Origin: an uncultured Clostridium sp.
Lineage (GTDB): Bacteria; Bacillota; Clostridia; Clostridiales; Clostridiaceae
Assembly (NCBI RefSeq): GCF_934754925.1
Contig: NZ_CAKVJA010000028.1
Span: 1-33,605 of the forward strand
Reading direction: 5' to 3'
Length of the DNA: 33,605 nucleotides
Part shown: positions 7,717 to 15,601 of the stretch, piece after piece
Numbering within the stretch: position 1 is the first letter of the stretch
Layout: each line of letters begins with the position of its first letter
Notes under the pieces: generated by a model
The model's input: the letters and a program-made list of their open reading frames with translations, nothing else
Told to the model about the DNA's origin: nothing
Databases searched by the model: none
Program-made: the position numbers and the translations under genes

Positions 7717-9027
7717 ATGAAAAAATTATTATGCAAAATATTTACTTTAGTATTTTTACTTACAAGCATACTAACTAATTTAACAACAATAAGCTCTTTT
7801 GCGATACCTAATTTATATTCTGAGGGTATTTATCTTATGGATGCCACTACAGGAAAAGTACTTTACGAAAAAAATGCTAATGTCCAGTATATGCCCGCTT
7901 CAACTACTAAAGTAATGACAGCAATACTCGCATTAGAAAATTGCAAATTAGATGAAGAGGTAACTATAGGTGAAAATCCTCCATTGGCAGATGGATCTGC
8001 GATTGGACTTGCTCAAGGTGAAGTTTATACAATGGAAGAATTACTTTTAGGACTACTTCTTGAGTCTGGAAACGATTGTGCTGAAGCAATTGCTGAACAT
8101 ATATCTGGTTCCATTGAAGAATTCGCAAAGTTAATGAATAAAAAAGCTAAAGAACTTGGAGCAACTAATACTAACTTTAAAAATCCAAGTGGATTAACGG
8201 AAGAGGGCCATCTTACTACAGCTCATGACTTAGCTTTAATAATGGCCTATGCCTCTAAAAATGAAGATTTTGTTAGAATAGCTAGAACTCCATCTTATTT
8301 TTATGAAACTCATCCATTTTCGGATGGTAGCCAAAAATGGGCAATCAATAAAAATCCTTTACTTAAAGAAAATTCTAATTATAAATATCAATATGCTTAT
8401 TGTGGTAAAACTGGCTATACCATAGCTGCAAATCATTCATATACAGCTGTAGCGAAAAAGGATAATCAAACTATAGTTGGTGCATTTTTAAATGCAACTG
8501 ATAAAGATGGTTTATATACAAGTGTTGGACAGTTATTTGATTGGGGATTTTCTAACTTTAAAACAGAAAAGATAATTTCTAAAGGTGATAAATTAGATGA
8601 TTACTCTATAAATGACTCTACTTCTATTCCTTTAGTATCAACAGAAGATATCTATTATACCTTTAATATAGGTAAAGGAGAAAATGCAACGAATCCTAGT
8701 ATATCAGTAAAATATGATAATAAGGACTTTAGCACTACCTCAATCAAAGAAGGTGATGTATTATTTGATGCTTCACTTTTAATTAATGGTAATAAGGTGT
8801 CTGATATTAAGTTAGCTAGCGGCATAGATAGAGAATATACTGCTGAAGATATGGTAAAAAATAATATAATAAATTTTATTTCTAGTAAATATTTTATTCT
8901 TGGAATAGTGGCTATTGTTATAATAATTATATTATTTATAATACTAATATTAATAAAGCGTCATAAAAGAAGAAAACGAAGATTTTTAGCAAGACGTTCT
9001 TATATAAGAAATAAACATAATTTTTAA
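7717..9027 (+). CDS. Serine-type D-alanyl-D-alanine carboxypeptidase (low-molecular-mass PBP)
   Basis: A 436-residue penicillin-binding protein that removes the terminal D-Ala from peptidoglycan pentapeptides, limiting cross-linking. Seen: a signal peptide (1-29, likely cleaved after SFA), the catalytic motif S62-T-T-K65, SGN (117-119), and K231-T-G in CGKTGYT; then a beta-rich C-terminal domain and a membrane anchor (about 389-414) followed by a strongly basic tail (RHKRRKRRF). The real transmembrane anchor differs from the amphipathic C-terminal helix of E. coli PBP5 and Bacillus DacA. It belongs to the DacA/DacF family (peptidase S11); which paralogue it is, vegetative or sporulation-specific, cannot be told from the sequence. 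It is transcribed alone and ends at a bidirectional hairpin. Confidence 0.93.
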   Translation: MKKLLCKIFTLVFLLTSILTNLTTISSFAIPNLYSEGIYLMDATTGKVLYEKNANVQYMPASTTKVMTAILALENCKLDEEVTIGENPPLADGSAIGLAQGEVYTMEELLLGLLLESGNDCAEAIAEHISGSIEEFAKLMNKKAKELGATNTNFKNPSGLTEEGHLTTAHDLALIMAYASKNEDFVRIARTPSYFYETHPFSDGSQKWAINKNPLLKENSNYKYQYAYCGKTGYTIAANHSYTAVAKKDNQTIVGAFLNATDKDGLYTSVGQLFDWGFSNFKTEKIISKGDKLDDYSINDSTSIPLVSTEDIYYTFNIGKGENATNPSISVKYDNKDFSTTSIKEGDVLFDASLLINGNKVSDIKLASGIDREYTAEDMVKNNIINFISSKYFILGIVAIVIIIILFIILILIKRHKRRKRRFLARRSYIRNKHNF

Positions 9028-9037
9028 TTTAAAGTTT

Positions 9038-9081
9038 AAGAGTTAGAAATAAACTATTTTAATAAGTTATTTCTAACTCTT
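9038..9081. terminator. Bidirectional intrinsic terminator
   Basis: A 17-bp stem with one bulged A (9038-9055 with 9065-9081) lies between the convergent stop codons at 9027 and 9086, with T-runs on both sides. It can serve both the carboxypeptidase and the pseudouridine synthase genes. Confidence 0.8.
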
Positions 9082-9085
9082 TATT

Positions 9086-9985
9086 TTAATTTCTTAGCTT
9101 ATCTAATAATATTTTTATATCATTTGGTAATTCAGCTCTTAATTCAAGCTCTTTTTTAGTTTTCGGTGATTTAAAATTTAATCCATATGCATGAAGGGCT
9201 TGCCTTGGCATAATTTCTGAATCTGATTCATATCCATATAATGTATCTCCATAAATAGGATGACCTAGTGAAGATAAATGCACTCTAATTTGATGTGTTC
9301 TACCAGTTTCCAGTAAACATTCCACTAAATCTGCATCATTTAATCTTTCTATAACTTTATAATGAGTAATACTTCTTTGTCCTCTCTCATCTACAACTCT
9401 TTTCATACTTCCTGGGATTTCTGGCCTATAAATCGGTTTATCTATCGTTCCTTCCATTTGTTCCATATGACCATGAACTAAAGCTAGATATCTTTTATCT
9501 ATTTCATTTTGTTGCATATTATTAGATAATTCCATATGAGCATATTGATTTTTAGCAATTATTATTAACCCTGATGTATCCATATCAAGTCTACTAACTA
9601 ATCTTACTATACAATCCTGATTAGTTTCTTTAAAATAATATAATAATGCATTTGCTAATGTTCCTGATTGATATCTTTTAGTTGGATGAACTACCATATT
9701 AGGTCCTTTATTTACAACTATTATTTCACTATCCTCATAAACTATATCTATATCTATTTTTTCTGGCTCAATATTTTGAGTTTCTTTTTTATTTAAGTTA
9801 ATTACTATATTATCATTTTCTTTTAAAACATAATTCATTCTTACAGGAGTATTATTTACTAGTATTCTTTTATCCAGAGCAGCTCCTCTTATAAGTCTTG
9901 ATGATAATCCCATCTCTTCTTTTAGATATTCCCTTATCTTTCTTCCTTCAAAGCTCTTTTCTACACTTTTTTCTAAAGTACTCAT
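9086..9985 (-). CDS. RluA-family RNA pseudouridine synthase
   Basis: A 299-residue enzyme that isomerises uridine to pseudouridine in rRNA or tRNA. Seen: an N-terminal S4 RNA-binding domain (about 12-68, including SSRLIRGAALDKRILVN), then the catalytic domain with RLDMDTSGLII, where Asp134 is the expected catalytic residue (Ser replaces the common His before RLD), and the motif GRTHQIRVH. Length and layout match RluD and Bacillus YlyB-type proteins; the target base cannot be assigned. The ribosome site GGGAGGG lies 10 bases before ATG. The gene is separated from the upstream LCP gene by a heptamer-repeat element and ends in a terminator shared with the convergent carboxypeptidase gene. Confidence 0.92.
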   Translation of the reverse strand: MSTLEKSVEKSFEGRKIREYLKEEMGLSSRLIRGAALDKRILVNNTPVRMNYVLKENDNIVINLNKKETQNIEPEKIDIDIVYEDSEIIVVNKGPNMVVHPTKRYQSGTLANALLYYFKETNQDCIVRLVSRLDMDTSGLIIIAKNQYAHMELSNNMQQNEIDKRYLALVHGHMEQMEGTIDKPIYRPEIPGSMKRVVDERGQRSITHYKVIERLNDADLVECLLETGRTHQIRVHLSSLGHPIYGDTLYGYESDSEIMPRQALHAYGLNFKSPKTKKELELRAELPNDIKILLDKLRN

Positions 9986-10007
9986 GCTTTTTTACCCTCC
10001 CTTAAAT

Positions 10008-10136
10008 AATTAAGAGTTAAGAATTAAGAATTAAGAATTGGTGCTTAAATTGACTGTTACAATTTATCACATATTATCTTTAAAGTCATTCTGACCTTAA
10101 ATAAAACTCTTAACTCTATACTCTTAACTCTAAACT
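10008..10136. repeat. Intergenic element A: four 7-bp units, spacer, four inverted 7-bp units
   Basis: Left arm, plus strand: AATTAAG, AGTTAAG, AATTAAG, AATTAAG (10008-10035, in perfect 7-base phase). Right arm, read on the minus strand from 10136 to 10109: AGTTTAG, AGTTAAG, AGTATAG, AGTTAAG. The arms match at 22 of 28 positions and so can pair, with 73 bases between them. The spacer holds a smaller imperfect hairpin (10080-10100). The element fills the gap between the stop codon of the LCP gene (10148) and the ribosome site of the pseudouridine synthase gene. A second element of the same design but different heptamer is at 19660-19790. Confidence 0.75.
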
Positions 10137-10147
10137 AAAATTGTATT

Positions 10148-11503
10148 TTATTCAAACTCTAAATAATCCTCACCAATTATTATTACTGCATCATAATCTT
10201 GATATTCTGAGTTCTTATTCTTTGAAAGATTTTTAATTCCTGTATCATTACTTAATAATTTTTTTAAATCCTTATTATTTGATAATATACTTGATTCCTT
10301 ACTTTTATCATAATTTCCAGTACTTATATTAGCATACCCTAGTTTTTCTAGTTCTGTTTTTAAGTTACCAGCCAAACCATTTACTCTAGTTGCATTTAAA
10401 ACTATAATAGAAGAATTCTTTTTTTCCTCACTATTATCTGCTTCACTAGTAATTTTTAATGATTCTAATAATCTCTGATTATATGAAGGATCTGCAATTA
10501 AAAAATCTTGCCCATATATTCTTTCATTATATCCTTGTAATGTACTCATAGATATTCCTGAATTACTTATCATCTTTAATCCATACTTTATCATATCTGT
10601 ACCTGACATATTAGTTACTACATTTTCTTTTATAGCCTTTAAAATATCTGGCACTTGAGTAACTATCATTGGATTAGTACACTTCTCTACTAAAGCAGAT
10701 ATAAATTTTTGTTGATTTTTGATTCTTCCTAAATCCCCATCTTCAAGACCTGTACCATCATTATTCTTTCTCCATCTAAAGAACTCTTCTGCCTTTTGTC
10801 CATCTAATAATACTGTTTCACCTTTATTAAAATATATATGAAGATCTTGAGCATCATCATCATAGTACATATCCCTATCTATATACATCTCAACTCCACC
10901 AACAGCATCAATTAAATTTCTAAATGCAGCATAATCAATCTCTACAAGATAATTAACCTTTATATCTAATAGGCTCTCAACTTGTTCTATAACTTCTTGT
11001 TCTCCACCTAAAACATAAGCAGCATTTATCTTCCAATATGGAATATAATTTCCGTTACCATCATGTGCATTTTCAACCTCAATTAAAGTATCCCTTGGAA
11101 TAGAAACTACTTTTATATTATCAGTACGCGGATTATAATTTAACAACATCATAGTATCAGTTCTTCTAGCAGAAGTATTTGAAGCGTTCTCTGCATCTCC
11201 TATATCCATACCTAATAATAATATATTTACAGTTTCATTTGCCTTTGGCTTAACTCCAGCTATTACATCACTATTATTTAGAGATGCAATAAAAGAAAAT
11301 AAATATATTCCACCTAGTACTATTAATATCAATATTGTTAAACATGCAGCCTTAATGGCTCTTTTTATAACTGTAGATTTTTTTTCTTTTCTTCTTAATT
11401 TCTTTTTTATCTCTAACTTTTCTCTAGGGCTTAACTGCCTTTTATTCTTTTTGTTAGAGATTCCTCTACTATTATTAACTCTGTTATCCATCTTACTTGA
11501 CAT
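10148..11503 (-). CDS. LytR-CpsA-Psr (LCP) family cell-wall polymer ligase
   Basis: A 451-residue membrane protein of the family that attaches wall teichoic acid or capsule-type polymers from undecaprenyl carriers to peptidoglycan. Seen: a basic cytoplasmic N-terminus (1-48), one membrane segment (about 50-72), an LCP domain (about 92-250) with the conserved Arg/Asp in SARRTDTMML (Arg113, Arg114, Asp116) and IPRD (Arg137, Asp138), and a C-terminal LytR_C domain (about 365-425, IVLNATRVNGLAG). The start is ATG 11503 because GAGGGG lies 7 bases upstream; a GTG at 11518 overlaps that ribosome site. It is the last gene of the obg operon, 54 bases after yqeK, and is followed directly by repeat element A. 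Confidence 0.9.
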   Translation of the reverse strand: MSSKMDNRVNNSRGISNKKNKRQLSPREKLEIKKKLRRKEKKSTVIKRAIKAACLTILILIVLGGIYLFSFIASLNNSDVIAGVKPKANETVNILLLGMDIGDAENASNTSARRTDTMMLLNYNPRTDNIKVVSIPRDTLIEVENAHDGNGNYIPYWKINAAYVLGGEQEVIEQVESLLDIKVNYLVEIDYAAFRNLIDAVGGVEMYIDRDMYYDDDAQDLHIYFNKGETVLLDGQKAEEFFRWRKNNDGTGLEDGDLGRIKNQQKFISALVEKCTNPMIVTQVPDILKAIKENVVTNMSGTDMIKYGLKMISNSGISMSTLQGYNERIYGQDFLIADPSYNQRLLESLKITSEADNSEEKKNSSIIVLNATRVNGLAGNLKTELEKLGYANISTGNYDKSKESSILSNNKDLKKLLSNDTGIKNLSKNKNSEYQDYDAVIIIGEDYLEFE

Positions 11504-11557
11504 TGTCCTGCCCCTCACCTTATATATACTAATAAAAAAATTAACAATTATTAAAAT

Positions 11558-12133
11558 CTATTCATTCTTAGTATTATATACTAAATAATTTCTTGCTTTA
11601 ACAGAGTTTATATCTACTGCACAACCTTGCTTTAATAAATATATAGTTGTATGAGTTAATGCTTTTAACATAGCTAGATCTAAATCCTTATAGGCTATTT
11701 CTCTAATTTCATCTATGCCATCGAATTTTCTAGACGGTTCTATTAAATCTGCTAGGTATACTATCTTTTCAAGATTAGTCATATTTTCTTTACCTGTAGT
11801 ATGCCATCTCATAGCATTTAAAACTTCTTCATCTTCTATTCCAAAAACTTTTCTAGCTATTACAGGTGCAATTATAGAATGCCATAATTCTTGTGTATTT
11901 TCTTCATCAATTGATAAAATAATATTCTCATTATCTATTAATTTTCTCAATTCTTCATTGCTCATATTTTTTGCAACATCATGGCAAAGAGCTGCTATTT
12001 CAGCTTTACTTTTATCTTCTCCATAAATTTCAGCAAGCTTAATGGCAGTATTAACTACACCTAAAGTATGCCCATACCTAGATGGCTTTAAATTATTCTT
12101 TAAATAACCCTTTATCTCTTCTACTCCCCACAT
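11558..12133 (-). CDS. yqeK: HD-domain Ap4A hydrolase YqeK
   Basis: A 191-residue HD-superfamily metal-dependent phosphohydrolase. Firmicute YqeK proteins split diadenosine tetraphosphate symmetrically into two ADP using a di-iron centre. Seen: His22 in YGHTLGV, the HD pair His51-Asp52 in ALCHDVAKN, His85 in LWHS, His111 in RWHTTG and Asp129 in YLADLIEPSR, all expected metal ligands of the family. It follows nadD with one base between stop and start and has the ribosome site GGGGAG about 6 bases before the ATG, inside the end of nadD, so the two are co-transcribed and probably translationally coupled. The nadD-yqeK pair is conserved in Firmicutes. Cytoplasmic. Confidence 0.92.
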   Translation of the reverse strand: MWGVEEIKGYLKNNLKPSRYGHTLGVVNTAIKLAEIYGEDKSKAEIAALCHDVAKNMSNEELRKLIDNENIILSIDEENTQELWHSIIAPVIARKVFGIEDEEVLNAMRWHTTGKENMTNLEKIVYLADLIEPSRKFDGIDEIREIAYKDLDLAMLKALTHTTIYLLKQGCAVDINSVKARNYLVYNTKNE

Positions 12134-12134
12134 T

Positions 12135-12743
12135 TTAATCTCCCCTATATAAGTTATTATATTTTATATATTCCATTACTTCCTTAGACATGAAGAAATC
12201 AACTTTTTTTCCATGTAATATTCTCTCCCTAATCATAGAGGAAGAAATATCTAGATTAATTACATCTAATAAAATTATATTGCAATTATATTTTTCTTGT
12301 AATTTTTCCTTTTGCTCTTCAAGAATTTCCTTTGTATATTCTCCCCTATTAAAAGCTACAAATGTACAATTACCTAATACTAACTCAGGATTTTTCCACT
12401 TTTCTATATCCATTAAAGAATCAGCTCCAGCAATGAAGAAGACTTCAACATCTTCTTCATCACCTTTTAAATATCTTAAAGTTTCATAAGTATAACTATA
12501 TCCTTGTTTCTGTATTTCATAATCACTAATTTCAAATCCAGAATAATCTTTTATAGCCATTTTAACCATATCATATCTATAATTAGAATCTATTACTGGA
12601 CTGTCTTTTTTATGTGGCGGATTTCCTGCCACCATAAATATAACCTTATCTAAATTCAAAGCCTCTTTAGCTTCATATGCAATATATAAATGTGCTAAAT
12701 GTATGGGGTTAAATGTCCCACCCATCATACCATATCTTTTCAT
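12135..12743 (-). CDS. nadD: Nicotinate-nucleotide adenylyltransferase
   Basis: A 202-residue enzyme that joins ATP and nicotinate mononucleotide to make deamido-NAD, an essential step of NAD synthesis. Seen: the nucleotidyltransferase motif GGTFNPIHLAH (8-18, with His15 and His18) and the C-terminal ISSSMIRERI, a form of the ISSTxIR ATP-binding motif. The length is normal. Only two bases separate it from the yhbY stop codon and no strong ribosome site stands before the ATG (a weak AAGGG lies some 14 bases up), which suggests translational coupling to yhbY. It is the third gene of the obg operon. Confidence 0.95.
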   Translation of the reverse strand: MKRYGMMGGTFNPIHLAHLYIAYEAKEALNLDKVIFMVAGNPPHKKDSPVIDSNYRYDMVKMAIKDYSGFEISDYEIQKQGYSYTYETLRYLKGDEEDVEVFFIAGADSLMDIEKWKNPELVLGNCTFVAFNRGEYTKEILEEQKEKLQEKYNCNIILLDVINLDISSSMIRERILHGKKVDFFMSKEVMEYIKYNNLYRGD

Positions 12744-12745
12744 AA

Positions 12746-13051
12746 CTATTTATTTTTCCCTTGAGGTAACTCTATTTTAGGCTTCTTTTCAGACTTCTTG
12801 TATAATACAATTTTACTTCCTATAGCCTGAACTCCTTCACATCCTATAAGTTTGCATATTTCATCAGAAACTTCTCTAGCAGCTAATCCACTATTTTCTA
12901 AAACTTTTATTTTTATAAGTTCTCTAGCTTCTAATGCTTCTTCTAATTGTCTTAAGAATGTTTCTTCAACACCATTTTTACCTATTTGGAATATTGGTGT
13001 CATTGTATTTGCAAGCCCTCTTAAATAAGCTCTTTGTTTTCCTGTTATCAT
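12746..13051 (-). CDS. yhbY: CRM-domain RNA-binding protein YhbY
   Basis: A 101-residue protein made of one CRM domain. Seen: LTGKQR-like start ITGKQRAYLRGLA, the GxxG loop GKNG (24-27), and a short Lys-rich tail. YhbY-type proteins associate with pre-50S ribosomal particles and are thought to help large-subunit assembly; this fits its position 14 bases after obg, whose product also acts on the 50S subunit. The ribosome site GGAGGAG stands about 8 bases before the ATG. Cytoplasmic. Confidence 0.9.
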   Translation of the reverse strand: MITGKQRAYLRGLANTMTPIFQIGKNGVEETFLRQLEEALEARELIKIKVLENSGLAAREVSDEICKLIGCEGVQAIGSKIVLYKKSEKKPKIELPQGKNK

Positions 13052-13065
13052 ATACCTTACTCCTC

Positions 13066-14352
13066 CTATAATATATACTCGAATTCGAAGTCATTTAATC
13101 TAACCATGTCTCCGTCTTGTACACCCATCTCTCTAATTTGTTGTAATACTCCCTTATTATTAAGTACCTTATGGAAGTATCTTAATGAATCTGCATCATG
13201 AATGTTTACAGATGCAAGTAATCTATCAACAAATGATCCTGTAACAACATATGTGTTGTACTCTTCACCTTCTTCAACGTTGATTTCATATGTAAATCTC
13301 TTTTCTTCTTCAACGTATCTTTCTTCTTCTGGTATTTCTAAATCCATTAATGGAATTTCTGTTAACATCTTACCAGCTTCCTTAATAACTTCATCAACAC
13401 CAGCTTTAGTTGCTGCTGACATCTTAAATACTTTATCAAAGCCTAATTCATTAACTTTCTTCTTAAAGTCTTCAAATACTTCTTCATCATAAAGCATATC
13501 AGCTTTATTAGCTACAACAATTTGTGGTCTATCCCAAAGCTTTACAGAATATTTCTTAAGTTCTTCATTTATCTTAACAAAGTCTTCGAAAGCATCTCTA
13601 CCTTCAACACCTGATATATCAACAACATGTATTAATAGTCTTGTTCTTTCTATATGTCTTAAGAAATCAAGTCCTAATCCTACACCTTCAGCTGCCCCTT
13701 CAATTATTCCAGGAATATCAGCCATAACAAATGAATTAATCCCTTCAGCTTTAACAACTCCTAAATTTGGCTTTAAAGTTGTAAAGTGATAGTTTGCTAT
13801 TTTAGGCTTAGCAGCTGTAACAGTTGATAATAAAGTTGACTTTCCTACATTAGGGAATCCAACTAATCCAACGTCTGCAAGTAATTTTAATTCAAGCATT
13901 AAAGTTCTTTCTTCTGCTGGCATACCTGGCTCTGCAAAGTGTGGTGCCTGTCTTGTTGGTGTACAGAACTTGCAATTTCCTTTACCACCCTTACCACCTC
14001 TTGCAATAACATATGTGTCATCCTTATGAGAAAGGTCAGCAATAACTTTATTACTTTCAAAATCTCTAATAATAGTTCCCATTGGAACTCTTATGTATAA
14101 ATCTTCTCCATCCTTACCATAGCATTTAGAACCTGAACCATTACCTCCAGATTCAGCTATAAACTTTTTCTTATATTTGAAGTCTAAAAGTGTTGTTAAT
14201 CCAGTATCTACTGTAAATATAACACTACCACCTTTTCCTCCATCTCCACCATCTGGTCCTCCTAATGGAACGTACTTTTCTCTTCTAAATGTAACAGCAC
14301 CATTTCCACCGGCACCTGATCTAACTAATATCTTGGCTCTATCTATAAACAT
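13066..14352 (-). CDS. obg: Obg/CgtA GTPase
   Basis: A 428-residue essential GTPase that acts in late 50S ribosome assembly and stress signalling. Seen: the Gly-rich Obg fold (1-158, with GGPDGGDGGKGG and RGGKGGKGN), G1 GFPNVGKS (165-172), the switch region TTLKPNLG, G3 DIPG (212-215), G4 NKAD (282-285), and the C-terminal OCT domain (about 350-428) found in Firmicute members. The start has AAGGAGG about 9 bases upstream. It is the first gene of the operon obg-yhbY-nadD-yqeK-LCP and has its own candidate promoter at 14434-14462, just after the rpmA terminator. In Bacillus spo0B lies between rpmA and obg; it is absent here, as expected for clostridia, which lack the Spo0B phosphorelay. Confidence 0.97.
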   Translation of the reverse strand: MFIDRAKILVRSGAGGNGAVTFRREKYVPLGGPDGGDGGKGGSVIFTVDTGLTTLLDFKYKKKFIAESGGNGSGSKCYGKDGEDLYIRVPMGTIIRDFESNKVIADLSHKDDTYVIARGGKGGKGNCKFCTPTRQAPHFAEPGMPAEERTLMLELKLLADVGLVGFPNVGKSTLLSTVTAAKPKIANYHFTTLKPNLGVVKAEGINSFVMADIPGIIEGAAEGVGLGLDFLRHIERTRLLIHVVDISGVEGRDAFEDFVKINEELKKYSVKLWDRPQIVVANKADMLYDEEVFEDFKKKVNELGFDKVFKMSAATKAGVDEVIKEAGKMLTEIPLMDLEIPEEERYVEEEKRFTYEINVEEGEEYNTYVVTGSFVDRLLASVNIHDADSLRYFHKVLNNKGVLQQIREMGVQDGDMVRLNDFEFEYIL

Positions 14353-14433
14353 AGTTACTATCCTCCTTGTAACTTCTTAATGTTAAACGTAATAATTCAT
14401 CTTTATTATTCCATAACATATATATTTTATAAT

Positions 14434-14462
14434 AGTATATATAAAAAAGATATTTATTACAA
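14434..14462 (-). promoter_or_regulatory. Candidate promoter of the obg operon
   Basis: On the minus strand TTGTAA (14462-14457) and TATACT (14439-14434) are 17 bases apart. The site begins directly after the T-run of the rpmA terminator and predicts a leader of about 75 bases before the obg ATG. Confidence 0.5.
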
Positions 14463-14467
14463 GAATA

Positions 14468-14491
14468 AAAGCACCCTTACGGGTGCTTTTA
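14468..14491 (-). terminator. Intrinsic terminator of the rplU-prp-rpmA operon
   Basis: A GC-rich stem AAAGCACCC/GGGTGCTTT with a 4-base loop lies about 16 bases after the rpmA stop codon (14508) and is followed on the minus strand by TTTTATTCTT. Confidence 0.9.
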
Positions 14492-14507
14492 CCTATATAA
14501 AATATAA

Positions 14508-14807
14508 TTATTCAGCTATTTCTTCAACGCTTACTGGGTAAACAGAAACTTTCTTCTTGTCTCTTCCCATTCTTTCGAATCTTACGATTCCGTCTTCTTT
14601 AGCAAATAAAGTGTCATCTCCACCCTTACCAACGTTTAGACCTGGGTGAATCTTAGTTCCTCTTTGTCTGTAAAGGATGTTTCCAGCTAAAACGAATTCT
14701 CCGTCTGCAGCCTTAGCACCTAATCTTTTAGATTCAGAATCTCTACCATTCTTTGAACTACCTACCCCTTTCTTGTGGGCAAATAATTGAAGGTTCATCA
14801 TTAACAT
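14508..14807 (-). CDS. rpmA: 50S ribosomal protein L27, with cleavable N-terminal extension
   Basis: A 99-residue ribosomal protein located near the peptidyl-transferase centre. Seen: the extension MLMMNLQLF before the mature start AHKKGVGSSKNGRDSESKRLG. In Staphylococcus aureus the matching extension is cut between Phe9 and Ala10 by the protease Prp; here Phe9-Ala10 have the same numbers if ATG 14807 is the start. That start also has a good 8-base gap to GAGGTG; an earlier ATG at 14813 overlaps the prp stop codon (TAATG) and is too close to the ribosome site, although it cannot be excluded. The prp gene lies immediately upstream. A strong terminator follows. Confidence 0.95.
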   Translation of the reverse strand: MLMMNLQLFAHKKGVGSSKNGRDSESKRLGAKAADGEFVLAGNILYRQRGTKIHPGLNVGKGGDDTLFAKEDGIVRFERMGRDKKKVSVYPVSVEEIAE

Positions 14808-14812
14808 ACTCA

Positions 14813-15187
14813 TTACACCTCCTCGAATTTTATTTTTATATATTTATTCCGTCTATTTTTACCAAAACTAGCTTCAAGGGACATCATTAAACTTTCTAAG
14901 CTTTTTTCAAAGGTTAAAAGTAATACTTGCCCTCTCTCAATATCTTCTTTTTTAAGATTAGTTAAATCTAATGATAAAAATCCATCATTTATTTCATACT
15001 TTATTGGTAGCTTTAAAACTTCCTGCATGCCTATTACAGCACTTTGAGACAATACTGAAACACTATTACAGATCATATCATATGCATCACCTGTAGTACT
15101 TTCAATTTCTTCTCTTGATAAAGCATGACCCTCTATCTTAAATCCGAGAGATATATGTTTTTGCTTAAATATAATAACCTTAATCAT
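14813..15187 (-). CDS. prp: Ribosomal-processing cysteine protease Prp (YsxB)
   Basis: A 124-residue cysteine protease that removes the N-terminal extension of L27, which Firmicutes need for ribosome assembly. Seen: the catalytic pair His21 in EGHALS and Cys40 in DMICNSVSVLSQSA; the His-Cys distance (19) is longer than in the S. aureus enzyme (His22/Cys34, distance 12), the extra residues being Ser/Glu/Thr-rich. The gene lies between rplU and rpmA, the standard position. The ATG is 9 bases after the rplU stop codon and has no clear ribosome site, so its translation is probably coupled to rplU and kept below that of the ribosomal proteins. Cytoplasmic. Confidence 0.9.
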   Translation of the reverse strand: MIKVIIFKQKHISLGFKIEGHALSREEIESTTGDAYDMICNSVSVLSQSAVIGMQEVLKLPIKYEINDGFLSLDLTNLKKEDIERGQVLLLTFEKSLESLMMSLEASFGKNRRNKYIKIKFEEV

Positions 15188-15196
15188 AACTTAAAA

Positions 15197-15508
15197 TTAA
15201 GCTTCGATTTTTTCGATTACTAATTTAGTGTAAGGTTGTCTGTGACCAGTCTTCTTTCTGTAGTCCTTCTTTGGCTTATACTTGAAAACTGTGATTTTCT
15301 TAGCTTTTCCTTGAGCTGCTACCTTAGCAACAACTTTAGCTCCAGCAACTACTGGTGCACCAACTGTTAAAGTTTCTCCGTTAGAAACAGCTAAAACCTC
15401 TGTTAATTCTACTGTTGATTCAACTTCAGCGTTTAATTTTTCAACGTATATTACGTCTCCTTCTTGAACTCTGTATTGTTTTCCTCCAGTTAATACTACT
15501 GCGTACAT
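15197..15508 (-). CDS. rplU: 50S ribosomal protein L21
   Basis: A 103-residue ribosomal protein that binds 23S rRNA. Seen: the family start MYAVVLTGGKQYRVQEGD and the C-terminal signature KKDYRKKTGHRQPYTKL. The start is ATG 15508: GAGGAGGTG stands 5 bases upstream and the protein then begins as all L21 proteins do. A longer frame to 15550 only reads into the leader RNA. It is the first gene of rplU-prp-rpmA, behind a candidate promoter (15602-15631) and a structured leader (15509-15595). Confidence 0.96.
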   Translation of the reverse strand: MYAVVLTGGKQYRVQEGDVIYVEKLNAEVESTVELTEVLAVSNGETLTVGAPVVAGAKVVAKVAAQGKAKKITVFKYKPKKDYRKKTGHRQPYTKLVIEKIEA

Positions 15509-15595
15509 TAAAACACCTCCTCTTAAACGGTCTCGCCAATGTAGGTACAAAGATTTAACTTTGTTTTTATTAAAACCCGTTATGTGCGGTTTACA
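15509..15595 (-). ncRNA. Candidate L21 leader (cis-regulatory 5' UTR of rplU)
   Basis: The ~85-base untranslated region upstream of rplU contains a perfect 6-bp hairpin (ACAAAG/CTTTGT, 15547-15552 with 15559-15564), a second imperfect stem near 15573-15590, and the stretch CATTGGCGAGACCG just before the ribosome site. Firmicute rplU genes are known to have a conserved L21 leader thought to bind L21 for autoregulation. The match is by position and general layout; I could not run a covariance model. Confidence 0.55.
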
Positions 15596-15601
15596 TATGA
15601 C

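Noticed and set aside
10008..10040. Tandem repeats that look like a very small CRISPR array
   Set aside because: The units are 7 bases and directly adjacent, with no spacers, and no cas gene is in the window. They belong to the inverted heptamer element.
10080..10100. Intrinsic terminator within element A
   Set aside because: The 9-bp stem has a 3-base loop but no T-run on the minus strand, so it is described only as part of the element.
13202..13492. Plus-strand open frame of about 96 codons inside obg
   Set aside because: It lies wholly antisense to a strongly conserved gene, has Ser/Thr-rich composition typical of a reverse-strand shadow, and lacks a ribosome site. The same applies to the other antisense frames inside mreB, rng, nadD, yqeK and pepD.
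15509..15550. N-terminal extension of L21 starting at 15550
   Set aside because: The extra 14 codons read through the leader and the ribosome site; L21 proteins begin at MYAVV and GAGGAGGTG precedes that ATG.
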